This document shows, in pieces, positions 33,709 through 45,529 of a DNA stretch of 64,000 bases (positions are counted from its first letter, which is position 1; each line of letters begins with the position of its first letter). Source of the stretch: Branchiostoma floridae (Eukaryota > Chordata > Leptocardii > Amphioxiformes > Branchiostomatidae); the NCBI RefSeq assembly GCF_000003815.2, contig NC_049987.1:7783872-7847871 (forward strand), given 5' to 3'. The translations under genes and the position numbers were made by a program. The notes under the pieces were generated by a model. That model had not been told where the DNA came from. It ran no database searches and worked only from the letters and a program-made list of their open reading frames with translations.

Positions 33709-36700
33709 ATGGGGCGGTTCAAGTGGTTGTTTCTGCTGTGCCTGTTCTTGGCGCTTGGGTTCCTGTCGCTCACCTATCTACGCAGGAGCCCGGCTGACGT
33801 GGACAGCGCATCGCACTGGACATCAAGGTAAACAAATATTGGTCATCCAGATAAAAGTACATCAATACACACATGAACGGACATGACAGAAACAGCTGTT
33901 TTCATGGGTAACCTTTACCATATCAAGATAAGAGTCCAAGCTTTTTTAGCAGTCGGGCTCGTTTTGAGCGTGTTTGGTCGTGTTTTTTATGTTTATTTTA
34001 CAGATACTCAATGGGCACAGTGCTTGATAGTCTATACAGGCACTGTCGGGTACCTGTAAAGCACCTACCACCCGAAAAAAGAGGGTATGAGTCCGACAAA
34101 TATTCTTAAAACAAGCCCGACCGCTACATCCTCCTGGAGATTATACGATGTATGCAGTGGTAAAGTCACTTTAGTACCACAGATTTCTGCTGACCTTCTA
34201 CTGAATAACGTAAGACCCAAAACGAGTTGGCCTTCTAGGACGCCTGATTCGACAGTGACCCAACGTCGAAAAGCACACTTGAGGAAAACAATACATTCTT
34301 TATGTACTTGTAGATAGTATATTTCGAACAAACACGTAGAAGAAGATTCACTGGCAAGGATGAAGTAAATAGGGTGATTTTTAAAGTCGTTTTCTTCTTT
34401 CAAAGCAATGGAAGTAATTGCATTGTTTATGGTTGGTGGTTTACATGTTTGTCTTCAATGGCATAGAAAGAAAACGATTGAGGGGAACATTAAAAACTTA
34501 TAGTTTTCTCTGATTCCGTGTGTTTCAAGCAAGTCCTTGACCGTTCCGGTTCTCTGTTTTATGTCCTGTTCAGTATTTACAGCAACCTGCCCCCGTACGG
34601 ACTCAGGCGATTTAAGGGTGTTTTGGACACAGTCGACCGCCATGACGCCACACGTATCCCGGAGGAGGCAGAAAGAACTTCGGAGAATGACTCAAAAGCA
34701 AAGACTTCAGCCCCATCCAAGGAACTGGTCAAAGTCGATGCCCAGCGCACAACCAAACAGCCTCAGACTGGAAACGTAACAGACAATGTAAAATCTGCGC
34801 CCCCGACTGAAAACCAAACTGTGTCGGACCTAAACAACACCAAAACGGATCGGAACGAATCCCCGATAGTTGACACGGGAAGCAAACGGACGGAAGCAAC
34901 GCAGAAACCCACGGAGAGTGGAACTCCACTGCCGCCTACAGTGCCTCCAGCCAAGCGGGACCCCAAATGGTTTCTGAGTGACGACACCTACACAAAATCG
35001 GTAAGTGACTCACAAAATCAATGAATTAAGATCCCTGATAACTTCTGTGATTACGTTCCAGCTGCAATACACCGTATATTCACATTCAATATTGTATGAA
35101 GTAGAAATAAACAGCACACTTATAGTGTCCAAACACCTCTCTTTAGATAGCTATTGAACGCGGTAACACATACATGTAAGTAAGCCAACTACAATGGAAT
35201 TGAGGGCACCTTAGGTCAGGGGAACCGGAACATTTCCCAGTGGAGCCGTTGGTATTTCATTTTCCACCGAATCAGTACGGTCTTAGTCTCGACAAATACT
35301 GTCATATATCATTATGCATAGAACCGCACGCGATTGAACGTTGTGAGTAAACAAACCTGTCAAAGGTCGCTATTGGCACTCTAGCGTACCCAGCGACGAA
35401 CCCAGGAGATAAGAACGTAACAGGTGTGCACGAAGCCGCAACAGAGCACATTGAATTAATAGTACATGTACTAAACCTGGCGCTTCAATGGAATAAGTTG
35501 GCCGGGAAATGTTCAAACTACTGCACGAAAAACAGGTACCGTATAGATTACAAATGTATGTATTGGAAGAATTGAACGACAGAAGATCAATTAAGAAAGA
35601 AAGATGGACGAATCATGCAATGTTTACATGTATACCTAGATCTTCTTTGATTGTGGGACATTGTGCGGTGGTTAACCCTATCTGTATGGTTGAGCTAATG
35701 TTAAAGTAATTTTAACATTTTCTTATTTGGCACAAAGAGTACAAAAGACCCGTTGAACGCGCAATGATCTACTTGTACTCTTGAAATGTCTGTGATTTAG
35801 ACTGTAAAGATTGGCACCCGGTTGATCTAGTTCCATGGACATGTTTGCTTGGTCAACTCTCCGTGGTTAACAAATGGGGTGTTAAGAGCTTCCGTTACAA
35901 AAGAATTCTTGAGAGGGAAAAGTTTGTGTCAGAGAGGTTATCAAGTTCTCCTCAAACTGACCGGCTAATTGCTCCACGTGAGCATTGGCGCGGGTTTTAT
36001 TAAAGATACGGAACGCCAAGGGTATTGATCTTTTGTAACTGGAGAAATTGATTTGCTTAATGTTGGCCCTTACAAAGAATTAATTACGATTTTCTTATAT
36101 ACCTGTGTCTCCTAATTTCCTTTTGGTGACAATTGATGTTCTGTGAGGATTACCACGGCACAGGTAGCGGATATTTGCTCATTATGTGGTACTCGCCTGT
36201 AGCTTCTATAAATCTTAGAGGATTTTTAAAATGCTGCAGCAGCCAAGGTGCAGAGACGGAGAAAAACACCCGCGTGTCAAAGCGTAAAGAAACTACACAC
36301 AGTATGATAAATATAAATTGAAGTGCGTGCATCTCGTCATGCTCTCGTCCCATCATAGTCAAGTCAAGTCAAGTCAAAGTTTATTGTACAGCGATTGCAT
36401 CAGGTACATTGTATGGCAACTTGGCAAGTAACACGTATGTGTATTACTAACAACTACAAACTACCCACACTAGTGTACTAATCTTACATCATTGCTCAAT
36501 ACCGTAAAGTAGCATAGTGCGTTTCACATTGTAATGGCACGACGTCTCTTTTGCGTAGCAATTTGTTGTATTGGCCTAGATCCGGAGTCAGGACATCATA
36601 TGATGCAGTGCCTTGTCCATGTTAACGTCTTCTCAATCTGATAGACATTTCATTCCTTTCCGCTTACAGAAATGCCCCAGTGCCTTGCGGAAGAACCCAG

Positions 36701-39514
36701 AGAAAGTCCCAGAAGGACTAAAGTTGATCCCCGACGTCCCCGTCCTGATGTGGAACGAACACATCAACCCTGACGAATACGCCAGACTCTCGCAGTTTAA
36801 AATGAACTACGGCTGGCAAGGCATACCTTATGCAGGTAACTAGACACAAAATAGAATAGTGATACATTTTGGTAACCTCTATCGTTCTGTAAATGACAAA
36901 TGAATTGGTCTTGATTGCTTGAGATTTTTTTGAAGTCTTGAGTATAAAACAAATGTTTAAGGATTCCACAACCCGGATGTTTAGGGATTCCAAAAACACC
37001 CAAAATAGCACAGTGATACACGTTTGTAACCTCCATCGCTCTGTAAATCACGAATAAATTTGGTCTTGGTTACCGGAGATTTTTTTAAAGTCTTGAGTAT
37101 AAAACAAAGGGATGTTAAAGGATTCCAAAAATACAAAATGATAATGATACATTTTGTAACCTGTATCGTTCTGTAAATAACAATGAATTGGTCTTGAATA
37201 CCAGAGATTTTTGGATTGTTTTTTGGGTGTTTAAGGATGGGTGTTTGGGTGTTTTTTGGGTGTTTAAGGATTCCAAAAACACAAATAAAGCATAACTATA
37301 CATTTTTGTAACCTATATCGCTCTGTTAATGACAAATTGGTCTTGGTTCCCGGGATTTTTTAAAAGTCTTGAGTATAAAATAAAGTGATGTTTAAGGATT
37401 ACACTATAAATGATATCGATGATTTCTTAATCTCTGTTACTAAAGACATCAAGAACTGTCTACGTCACTTGAACACATCTGACCACCGCTACATGTTCCC
37501 TGGCTGGACGCCGGACCATACCGGCTGTATCCGGTGTGCTGTTGTCGGCAACGGTGGGATCCTGAGGGGGTCCGGCAAGGGGAAGGAGATAGACGGACAC
37601 GACTTCGTCTGGAGGTACTGTAAATGCAGAGACTTTCGCGGTGGTTTACTGTTCGCGGTTTTCGCTGTGGGCGCTTCACCGCGAACTTGAAACCACTGCG
37701 AACATTTTCCATAGCAGTAAGATACTACGGTGCATGGTGCTACCGCGAACCTAGAGCCACCGCCAAAAGTACTTATTCCCGCCACCGCGAAATTAAATCC
37801 CGCTAACTTAAATACATTTACAGTTCTTGCATTCATGATGTACTTACTCCTATACTTATATAATTTAAAAGTTTATCTGTGTTGGTAGAAGTCTTTCGGG
37901 AAAAGTTATACTGTAATTTCCAACACGAAACTTCACAGAGGCGGGGGGCGCCATAGACTTCCTGCAACTTATGATCCGCTGCTCACCGAGTCGCGTAAGC
38001 TATTTACATAATGTGACGTCACAGAAGCAGTGGATGGTTCATTCCTTGACAAAGACTGAAGCTGTTCAGTCGAAAATTAGAGTAAGTCTAATCTTCGTGT
38101 TAGAAAGTACAGCTTAACGTTTCCAGAAAGTCTTATACTGTGTACATGCCAACATGACAATAATTTGTATCAAATGATGACTGGCTTCTCTCGTTGAAAA
38201 CACCAGAGTGAACTCCGCCATTATTGAGGGATACGAAGAGGATGTCGGGAAGAGAACATCATTTTACTTCCATGACATCAACACCATGAAGAACTCACAG
38301 GCAGCAACACGGAAATTTGGCTACAAGCACCCGCCACAGGACAAGGTGTGATCAGAGTCTTCTGAATTACAGACAAGTAGAATATTGGACTGTTTAGACT
38401 TGTAGTATTGTGGACAATTAAAATCTTCCTGATCTTAATGGTAAATGTATCTGTAACAAAAGTGTTTTCTGCTCATGTTTCATCTCACAAACGAAATATC
38501 AATATGAGAGTATCTCATAAATCACAGAAGTAAGTGGTGAAAGTTGACAATAATTGAAATCTAATGATAAAGTTCTAACGTTTACATGTATCCTCTACCC
38601 CAGGATACGGTGTATACCACAATTTCCTCGAGTATAAGAGACTACGTGTACTTTGACGCCGCCATCAGTTGGAAGCCAGTGGAGTCAGGCCGAGATAAAA
38701 GCAAGGCGTATGTGTTATTATTTTGTTGTCAGCCCCAGTGGCCAGCTACTTGAAATGTGAAGTCAATTAAAATTAAATCTATTTTGCTTATTTCTTTGTT
38801 ATTTCGATGCACATACATCATATTCATACAAGAGTATTTTTTATGAATTTTTCCAAATAATTCTAGGCCCCCGTCTCAGTATGGTGAGAGGCCTGCGAAT
38901 ACGAAGTTCCGGATGCTTCATCCTGACTTCATGAGATATCTGAAGAACTTGTAAGTATGGATTTGCGGCCTTGCTTTATGATATCAAAACAAAAACAAAA
39001 TAAACAAACAAATAATATTGAAGAAACATGCGGAGTGCAAAAATTAAATGTCCTTTATCATTTTTCATTACTCTATTATATTTGTTTGTTACATGAAGTA
39101 TCAGTTTATTTTATATTTGGAAAGTCAATCAGATACTAGAATTTCAGTTCAAGAAGTACTTTACTTGTGAATTTAATGTTATGTTTTTGTTTTACTTATT
39201 TGCGTTCCCCCATCTACAGTTGGTTGGACTCTCCACGGAGAAAAGGAAGCAACATCTACCGGCCCACTACCGGCGGCTCCATGCTACTTACCGCTCTACA
39301 TACCTGTGATGTCACGGACGTCTATGGCTTCATCACTGAAGATCACAGACAGTATAACGATCACTACTACGAGAGCGAATGGCACAAAGTCGTGTTTTAC
39401 GCCAACCACGATTTCCAGATGGAAATAGAAATATGGGATAAATTAGACAAGGCAGGACTTATGAAATTGTACAGAGGAAACAGAACAGAAACAGCCAGAA
39501 AACGTAGAAAATGA
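33709..39514 (+). CDS. ST6GALNAC1: ST6GALNAC1/2-like alpha-2,6-sialyltransferase (type II Golgi membrane protein)
   Basis: This family transfers sialic acid from CMP-Neu5Ac to GalNAc of mucin-type O-glycans in the Golgi. Exons: 33709-33827, 34583-35000, 36670-36835, 37386-37614, 38207-38345, 38604-38707, 38867-38950, 39220-39514; about 517 residues. Exon 1 encodes a short basic cytosolic end (MGRFK) and the signal anchor [19 protein letters not shown]. Exon 2 is a Thr/Pro-rich disordered stem with several NxT/S sites. The catalytic region starts CPSALRKN, as in ST6GALNAC1. Sialylmotif L is [20 protein letters not shown] to HDFVWR; motif S is [19 protein letters not shown]; motif III is DHYYES; motif VS is [12 protein letters not shown] and S cysteines and the VS histidine are present. 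The 3' splice site at 37386 is weak but is the only one keeping phase. Assignment between ST6GALNAC1 and 2 is open. Confidence 0.93.
36847..37400 (+). repeat. Degenerate tandem repeat running into sialyltransferase exon 4
   Basis: About four copies of a unit of roughly 135-155 bp share GATACATTT, GTAACCTCTATCG, TCTGTAAATGAC, AATTGGTCTTG, AAGTCTTGAGTATAAAA and TTTAAGGATT. The last copy crosses the inferred intron-exon border at 37386, so the first exon bases are part of the repeat. The third copy has expanded TTTGGGTGT runs. Confidence 0.8.
37617..37822. mobile_element. MITE abutting a sialyltransferase splice donor, copy B
   Basis: ACTGTAAATGCA at the left and CATTTACAGT at the right form the termini, with internal CGCGGTGG / CCACCGCGAA arms as in the 28012-28223 copy. 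The exon ends at 37614, GT occupies 37615-37616 and the element begins at the next base, so donor positions +3 onward come from the MITE. Confidence 0.82.
37905..38125. mobile_element. MITE related to the foldback in the Ubl gene
   Basis: ATACTGTAATTTCCAACACG at the left and CGTGTTAGAAAGTACAG at the right are imperfectly inverted. The inner segment TTCATTCCTTGACAA and GCTGTTCAGTCGAAAAT is shared with 47562-47713. Boundaries are approximate. Confidence 0.6.
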
Positions 39515-40002
39515 AGTGGTTTTCGGTTACCTCAGAACAAACTTCAGGGGAACATGTAGTCTGGCATCCATTCTATTCTACCTTCGTTTTGCTCCGCGCT
39601 GATATTTGAAAGGAAAGCGATCTGTAGCTATAGAATAGGGTTGATATCGGACTTGAGGACATAGAGATGACAATATGCATTTGAAATCGTATCCCATTCT
39701 GCTAAGTTGTATTTTATGATATTTAAACGGAACATTCAAACTGTATATGTAGGGTATCTTTTAATCCTGTACGACGGAGCTGATATGTTTGTACAGTAGT
39801 TATATATATTTTAAGACAGTTTCTTTCAAAGAGCCTTTGTATATTTGGCATTGTACAGCACACATGGTGTATATCTGTATGGGAATAACAATTTACTAGT
39901 ACATGAGTTGTATATTTGTATGAGGATACTAGTGTTTAGAGCACACTGATATTCAAATGTTGATTTTGTCGCAATGTTTTAATGCTAACATCTGCCACAA
40001 AC

Positions 40003-40008
40003 AATAAA
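40003..40008 (+). terminator. Candidate poly(A) signal of the sialyltransferase
   Basis: AATAAA about 490 bp after the stop, followed by a T-rich stretch. Hexamer match only. Confidence 0.45.
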
Positions 40009-42190
40009 TTTCATGTTGGCTTTCCAACTTTCGCCTTTTTTCAGTCCGTTTTTATGTTGCTCCGTTGTGACTTACTAATAATCACGTATGCAGACTGTGG
40101 CGAGACTTCCTTCCTTACTTGATTGAACAGCAGTTGCCATATGTTGTGATTCGATATTCTTTTGAATTTGTATCTATTATTGTAACTGTGTCCGGGCAGC
40201 TTGCAGCTCGTGCTATTCAGTACAAATCTTGTGTGTCAGTTGGGCGGTTTATCGGGTATGAAAAACAAACAACATACAAACTCCTGTTCTGTTTTGATCA
40301 CTGCCTACCGCCGTCTGAACTTGAAAGCGATCGATAGTTGACGGTATTCAAGTCACAACAGCTGTGATATGTCGAGTTGCGATCAAAGGAAGATGCAACA
40401 AAGATAGGAGACAGCCGATAGATCACACGCCTACAACGCCAACTGGTGAAAACAAAAACATCAAAGGCAAATATTCTACTGTAAACTGACAACTATAATC
40501 CTTGTCGGAATTGTGTTTAAGGTTGTAATAACGTTAGCAGGTTAAGTGACATAGAAACAAAATCGTGTCTGATCCCGGTTTTACTCCTACGACAAGAAAC
40601 AATTGAAGGAAATTGATGTTTCCAACCCAACTCGCTCTGTTATTTTTCCCTATAACATTAATACCCAGTAGTCGTGTAGACAGTAGACAATTCACATACC
40701 GTCGTCCGATGTATTTAGGTAACGTTAAAGTTAGAATATACCGGGGAGGGCCATTCAGCACCAAGGGCAATTACCATGTAACAAAAAGGTAAAGCATCCA
40801 CTCAGCCATATGTTTTTTTCAGGTAGTTAGTGTTAGTGCTGAATAATAATCTTACCATCGTCAGTATTGATCAACGGAGGCCAAATGTATACCGCCCATT
40901 CCTCATTAACTGGGAAAATTGGAGGTAGAAAATGGTAAAAAATAAAGTTGTCCAAAACGCTTACCTGCTGGTATGAACTTGTTACCACTTATATCGACTA
41001 TCTTTTGCTATTTTTGTCTGGTGCTAACACGCTTAATTTTGGAGATATTTGATTTTTAGTAGGCCATGTCATCTTTCCTACAATTTCGTAATAAAGAGCA
41101 TATTACTACACAGAGAAATGTTCCAGCAAGTAATAGTGGATTAACAACAGCCAAATTAGCGAATTTTCCAACCCAAAACCTTCAAATTACACGCCAATGA
41201 GAAATATTTAACCGCCGTGTCATTTAATTCGGAATAATCATCAAAATTACTAGCTATTAATTTGCTACATTTGTATAAAAGTAAATAAATGATTTTTTTT
41301 TTTCTGATATGAAGACAAACCGTTTAATACTCCTTAATTTTCACCCTGTAGGATGGGATAAGAGCGATAGAATATATTTATGAAAATGGTTGGAAGCAGG
41401 CGATATCTATTCTACAGGTAAATGCCAATGAACTGTGGTAACGTAAATTACAGAATCTCTAACATTTGGAGGAAAGCCGAATAGTGTACATACTGGCTCT
41501 ATTTGAACTGATCAGGTCATGTTCGTCTATAATGCTGGACCTCTTATCTTCATGTTGCTAACTCAGAGTAGCAAAAAAGTGTATCTTTGTTATCCGGAAT
41601 ACCCGTATAATCTTGTTCGTCCTATACCCACCCGGACTCTGCGGAAAGACACCCAAGATATGCAAGGTCTCTATCTTGGCGGGGTCTATTTAAATACATG
41701 CTAAGTAACAAAGGATTCACGCAATCACACGCTCTAGGTCAGAACCGCTTCGTCCTCGCGTCCTTTAATGAAGTCTTTGGGAATAGCAGGACATGATGCG
41801 ATGGCAACATGCACCAGATGGACTGGGCCTTTCTAGAACAAGCTTTCGATATTGGAAAGACAACAAACTAAACACCAGTCATCGCACTTCTTATAAAACA
41901 TTTTTTAATGTCAGGACAATCTTTGTTCGTGGAACAAACACAATGTCACATCAATATAGAATGAATGTGCTACCTAACAAAATGTCCATCCATACACCTT
42001 ATATCGTGTGGTTCAATAATACCAGCAGAAAGAACTGTGTAATATGTGTATAACAAGGCTTTTGTTGATGAGCAAGGCTATAAACAACATTATCATATAG
42101 CCAGGCGCCGCGGACCAATCAGAAGGCCCCGTTCCACGTTGGTTATGACGCCGTAACACAAAGATCCAGGCCAGGCAGGTGGGTTTCGCT
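40009..42190. other. Intergenic, no supported gene
   Basis: AT-rich sequence without convincing exons. It includes one isolated GGTAACGTAAATTA motif at about 41437, the motif that clusters near 44 kb. Confidence 0.45.
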
Positions 42191-42195
42191 CCTCT

Positions 42196-42312
42196 GATTG
42201 GTCAGAATTAATCGACACCGGCACCGGTGTCGATTTGCATCGACACCGGCACCAGTGTCGATGCTCATAAAACCACCTCGTTCGCTTCGCTCACATCGGT
42301 GGTTTTATTCGG
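42196..42312. repeat. Cluster of palindromes
   Basis: Two adjacent near-palindromes of the form ATCGACACCGG...CCGGTGTCGAT (about 42209-42232 and 42238-42262) are followed by ATAAAACCACC and GGTGGTTTTAT (about 42266-42310) enclosing a loop that itself contains CGAACG/CGCTTCG pairing. The flanks CCAATCAGA (42115) and TCTGATTGG (42194) are also inverted, so it may be the core of a larger foldback. Confidence 0.75.
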
Positions 42313-43234
42313 TGGTTATAGCAAAGGACCAGGCGTTATGACACCATATACACCTCGGGGCGGGTCATTTACCCTTAAGTGAATTTTCCTATCTAAAGAG
42401 AGCTGCATGTGTAAAGGCAGTCTGTTCTACAGTTATCCTGGCAGCCTGTCCCTTTATACTAATGCCACATGATTACATGACAAGCCTGACGTTATATAGA
42501 TCTTGACTTTATAGAGTGGGATTGGTTTCACAAATAGCTTTCTGCCTTGATCCATGTGTCTGTCCATGTAAAACAATTCTGTGCATCAATTCTGTGCAGT
42601 CACGACTGGTTGAAAGAGTAGTTTGCTTCTAATTAACAAGATTTCCAACGTTAACCTAAACAAGCAAAGGTGAAAACTTCGGAACATCTAATTATAGTGA
42701 AGTCTTAACTTAAGTTAGCTATTAACTTCTGCAGCCCATATGCTTTTGATCATGGAGCTTATAACTCAATGACAAGTCCTCAATGTAGATAACGTGGCGC
42801 TAGCGTAAATAGTGTCGCTGATTTACCGCCGTCTGTACGTTTATATAAAGGGGTCCACTGTGTAAAACGAGAAATATTTCTGTGACACGAATCTTGACTA
42901 CATTGACCTTCATAATTAGCTGATCATAATCTCTGTTGCTATTTAAGACAAACATGTTTGAAACGTACCTTACTTCATCAGTCAGTGTTGAGCATGAATT
43001 TCTGTCATTCCAGTCGTGTGATCTTCAAAAAGCCCGCGAAAATGACGACAAACTTGGACGAGTCTACTTTGACAACAGGGGTTTATTTTGGTTCAGTCCA
43101 ACCCAATATACATTTATTCAACTTGGTACTATACATTCCGTGTAATGTTGATTATTGAAGCATCAGATATCAATATAAACACCCGCATCTTTCCAAGTTG
43201 GTGCATGTCAGGTTTATCATTTGAACATCGTTCC

Positions 43235-43691
43235 TGTAACAGTGGGGTTCTAGCGCTGCCAAACTGACCACGCCAACAGCTCTTGAGCTTTTGGTGTTGT
43301 GGTTAGCACGTTGGATTTGTGATCCGGCTGCCCGAGTTCGGCGCAGGTTCGAATCCCGGGAGTCGGGATGTTGTTTATTTCTGTTCTTACTCGCCCCTCT
43401 GAATTTCTACAATGGTTCCCACGCCGGCCCTGTGAGTAACAGGCTAGTATGTGCCACACAGGGATGTCGATCTCGGAGATTCGAGGACGAATCTTGAAAA
43501 GAAAAGGGGGAGTAGTGTAACAGTGGTGTTCAAGGACTGCTAAACCGAAGACGCCTAATGGCTTAAGCCTTTTGGCCGAACGGTTTGCACGTTCGATTTG
43601 TGATCCGGCTGCCCGGGTTCGGCGCGGGTTCGAATCCCGGGAGTAGGGGTGTTGTTTCTTTCTGTTCTTACTCGCCCCTCGTATTTCTACA
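43235..43691 (+). mobile_element. Complete miniature LTR retroelement (TRIM-like) with tRNA-like LTRs
   Basis: Two LTR-like repeats of 177 bp (43235-43411) and 176 bp (43516-43691) both run TGTAACAG...TTTCTACA. They flank only 104 bp. The interior has one spacer base, TGGTTCCCACGCC as a primer-binding-site candidate, then TTCGAGGACGAATC as found near the 3' end of chromovirus-type Gypsy elements, and the purine tract AAAAGGGGGAG just before the second LTR. TTCC flanks both ends (43231-43234, 43692-43695), fitting a 4-bp target duplication. Each LTR has an A-box-like GGTTxGCACG and a perfect B box GGTTCGAATCC, as in tRNA genes. There is no protein-coding region. The LTRs are diverged in their 5' halves, so it is not recent. 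Confidence 0.85.
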
Positions 43692-43871
43692 TTCCTATGA
43701 GAAAAGTAAAGTCCCAGCATCGTAAAATTCACTGAAACAGGAACATATAAACAGACTGCATTGTGACTCTATGGCAAGCCAAGCCCACCTACAGTAACAT
43801 TACAGCAGATAATACGTCTTTGGTTGATGTGCTCTTGCTGAACATCCGATGACATGTTGAAGAAAAAAAAT

Positions 43872-44357
43872 GGTAACGTAAATTATATGGTAACGTAAAT
43901 TATATTTATGCTTTTAATGATAAATAAAATTTTAACAAACAGCTCTGGAAAGATTAACTCTGCAGGCAATTACTTATCTGGGAGCATTCTTTCCTATGAG
44001 TACAAAAGTAATGATCTTTCTATAATTCTAAGGGACTTATTATGGTAACGTAAATTATATCAAAAAAGTGACAAACGGCCTGAGATTGGCGGTTATAGTC
44101 ATGTTTCCAACATTCGTGTTTTATGTGTTCTGTCATTTGTTTATTATACGCAACACCACTGTTTAGCAGATAAAACAGTGAAAACATTATCGGAAAATGT
44201 CTTTTCGTAAGCGAATTACACCCAACAGAAGTTCGGTAACGTAAATTATACAAAAGTTGGCGACAAGAATAAAACGGCATCTGACGTAAAAAGGTCGTCT
44301 GCTGGACAAGTTCATCAACACGTGACAAGCCGGCCTAAGTGGTTGATGTAAATTATG
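43872..44357 (+). repeat. Cluster of GGTAACGTAAATTATA motifs
   Basis: Perfect or near-perfect copies at 43872, 43889 (adjacent tandem), 44044 and 44235, with a decayed copy at about 44341, all on the plus strand. No coding frame or hairpin explains them. Confidence 0.7.
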
Positions 44358-45529
44358 ACTGAAAATTTAAAGAACTAACGTCTTTTCATTATCAGAATGC
44401 CACGATATTCACCTTTATAGCATTTCCGACACGTGTTTTTAGCGTGTTTCTAAGCAAAACCTTACCCGGGACGACCAAAAGGCAACTAACAATGGTGGGA
44501 AAACATTGCTTAGCATATTACTATCATGTACTTGTAACGGAAAAGGGCAAAATACGTAGTCATTGTGTCTTTAAAGAAAACTGTGGCCCGCTGCTTACGT
44601 GCGACAGCAATTTGCCCCTTTAACGAGGAATGGGCGATACAGTGGTAGTGCAATGCTATGCACGTGGCCACGCCCACTCTTCGCGAAAAATATGTTGGGT
44701 TCTTTCATGTGCATTTGTTTGACGGTTGAGGGTATCACATAAAACATATGTGGGGTATACACGGGACATTAGGCTTACGTTCCCCCCGAAAGGACTAAAG
44801 AATAAGATTATACGACTTTTTATCTGTCGTGCCAAGACCCGAGCGCGAGTTCGGATCGCTGGCTCCACGGAATACTTGCACGAAATTTGAACCAGATGTT
44901 GGAAGCGGCAGAGTGGACCCCATACATGTGTAACGTTACAGTTGGTCCCAATAACACAAAGAAATTAATTAGTGCATATCCTCATCAACTATATAAAAAT
45001 GACCTGGTTTGCAGATAATGTCCATCTTTCCTGACTTATGTCACGATATATACAACGGGATAAAACCGGCATTTCTCTGGCACTTCTGAGCATGAATAAT
45101 GTGTTTGGAGATGACGTCACTATCCAAGATGGCGACGTAGGAGTCCAAAACTCATGTCATTCTCACAGATTCGGGCGTTTTTTCCGTCTCAACTCGTCCA
45201 ATTGGTCCTGTATCCACATCGAGATTAAAGGTGAGGTGTTGTAGACTGGACCGACCACAGAAAACATTATCATTCCTCTATCATATGTTGTTGGTGACCC
45301 CGTATAATACTATTTACTTTCAAAGTTTAACGATGCATCAGATCATGGTTCACTATCTTTAGGCTTTGTCCCATGTCGGCTAGCGCCGACTTGGGACTTT
45401 CGTTATATCAATCAATTAGGTGATATTTCGTAAGACTTATTCAGTCTTGTGAAACTACATTGTCTAATTTGATGATCCCTTTAACGTTAAAACTCCTCTC
45501 GTTTCAGCGCCGCCCCCCTCCCAAAAATT
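44358..45529. other. Intergenic upstream of the Ubl gene, with one hairpin
   Basis: 45368-45397 forms a stem GTCCCATGTCGGC / GCCGACTTGGGAC with a short loop. CTCGTTTCAG at about 45498-45507 resembles a 3' splice site just before the Ubl start codon, so a 5' UTR intron is possible. No other gene was supported. Confidence 0.5.

Noticed and set aside
43310-43382. Functional tRNA gene
   Set aside because: The A and B boxes are present but the intervening region is too long and irregular for a cloverleaf, and the segment recurs inside paired LTRs.
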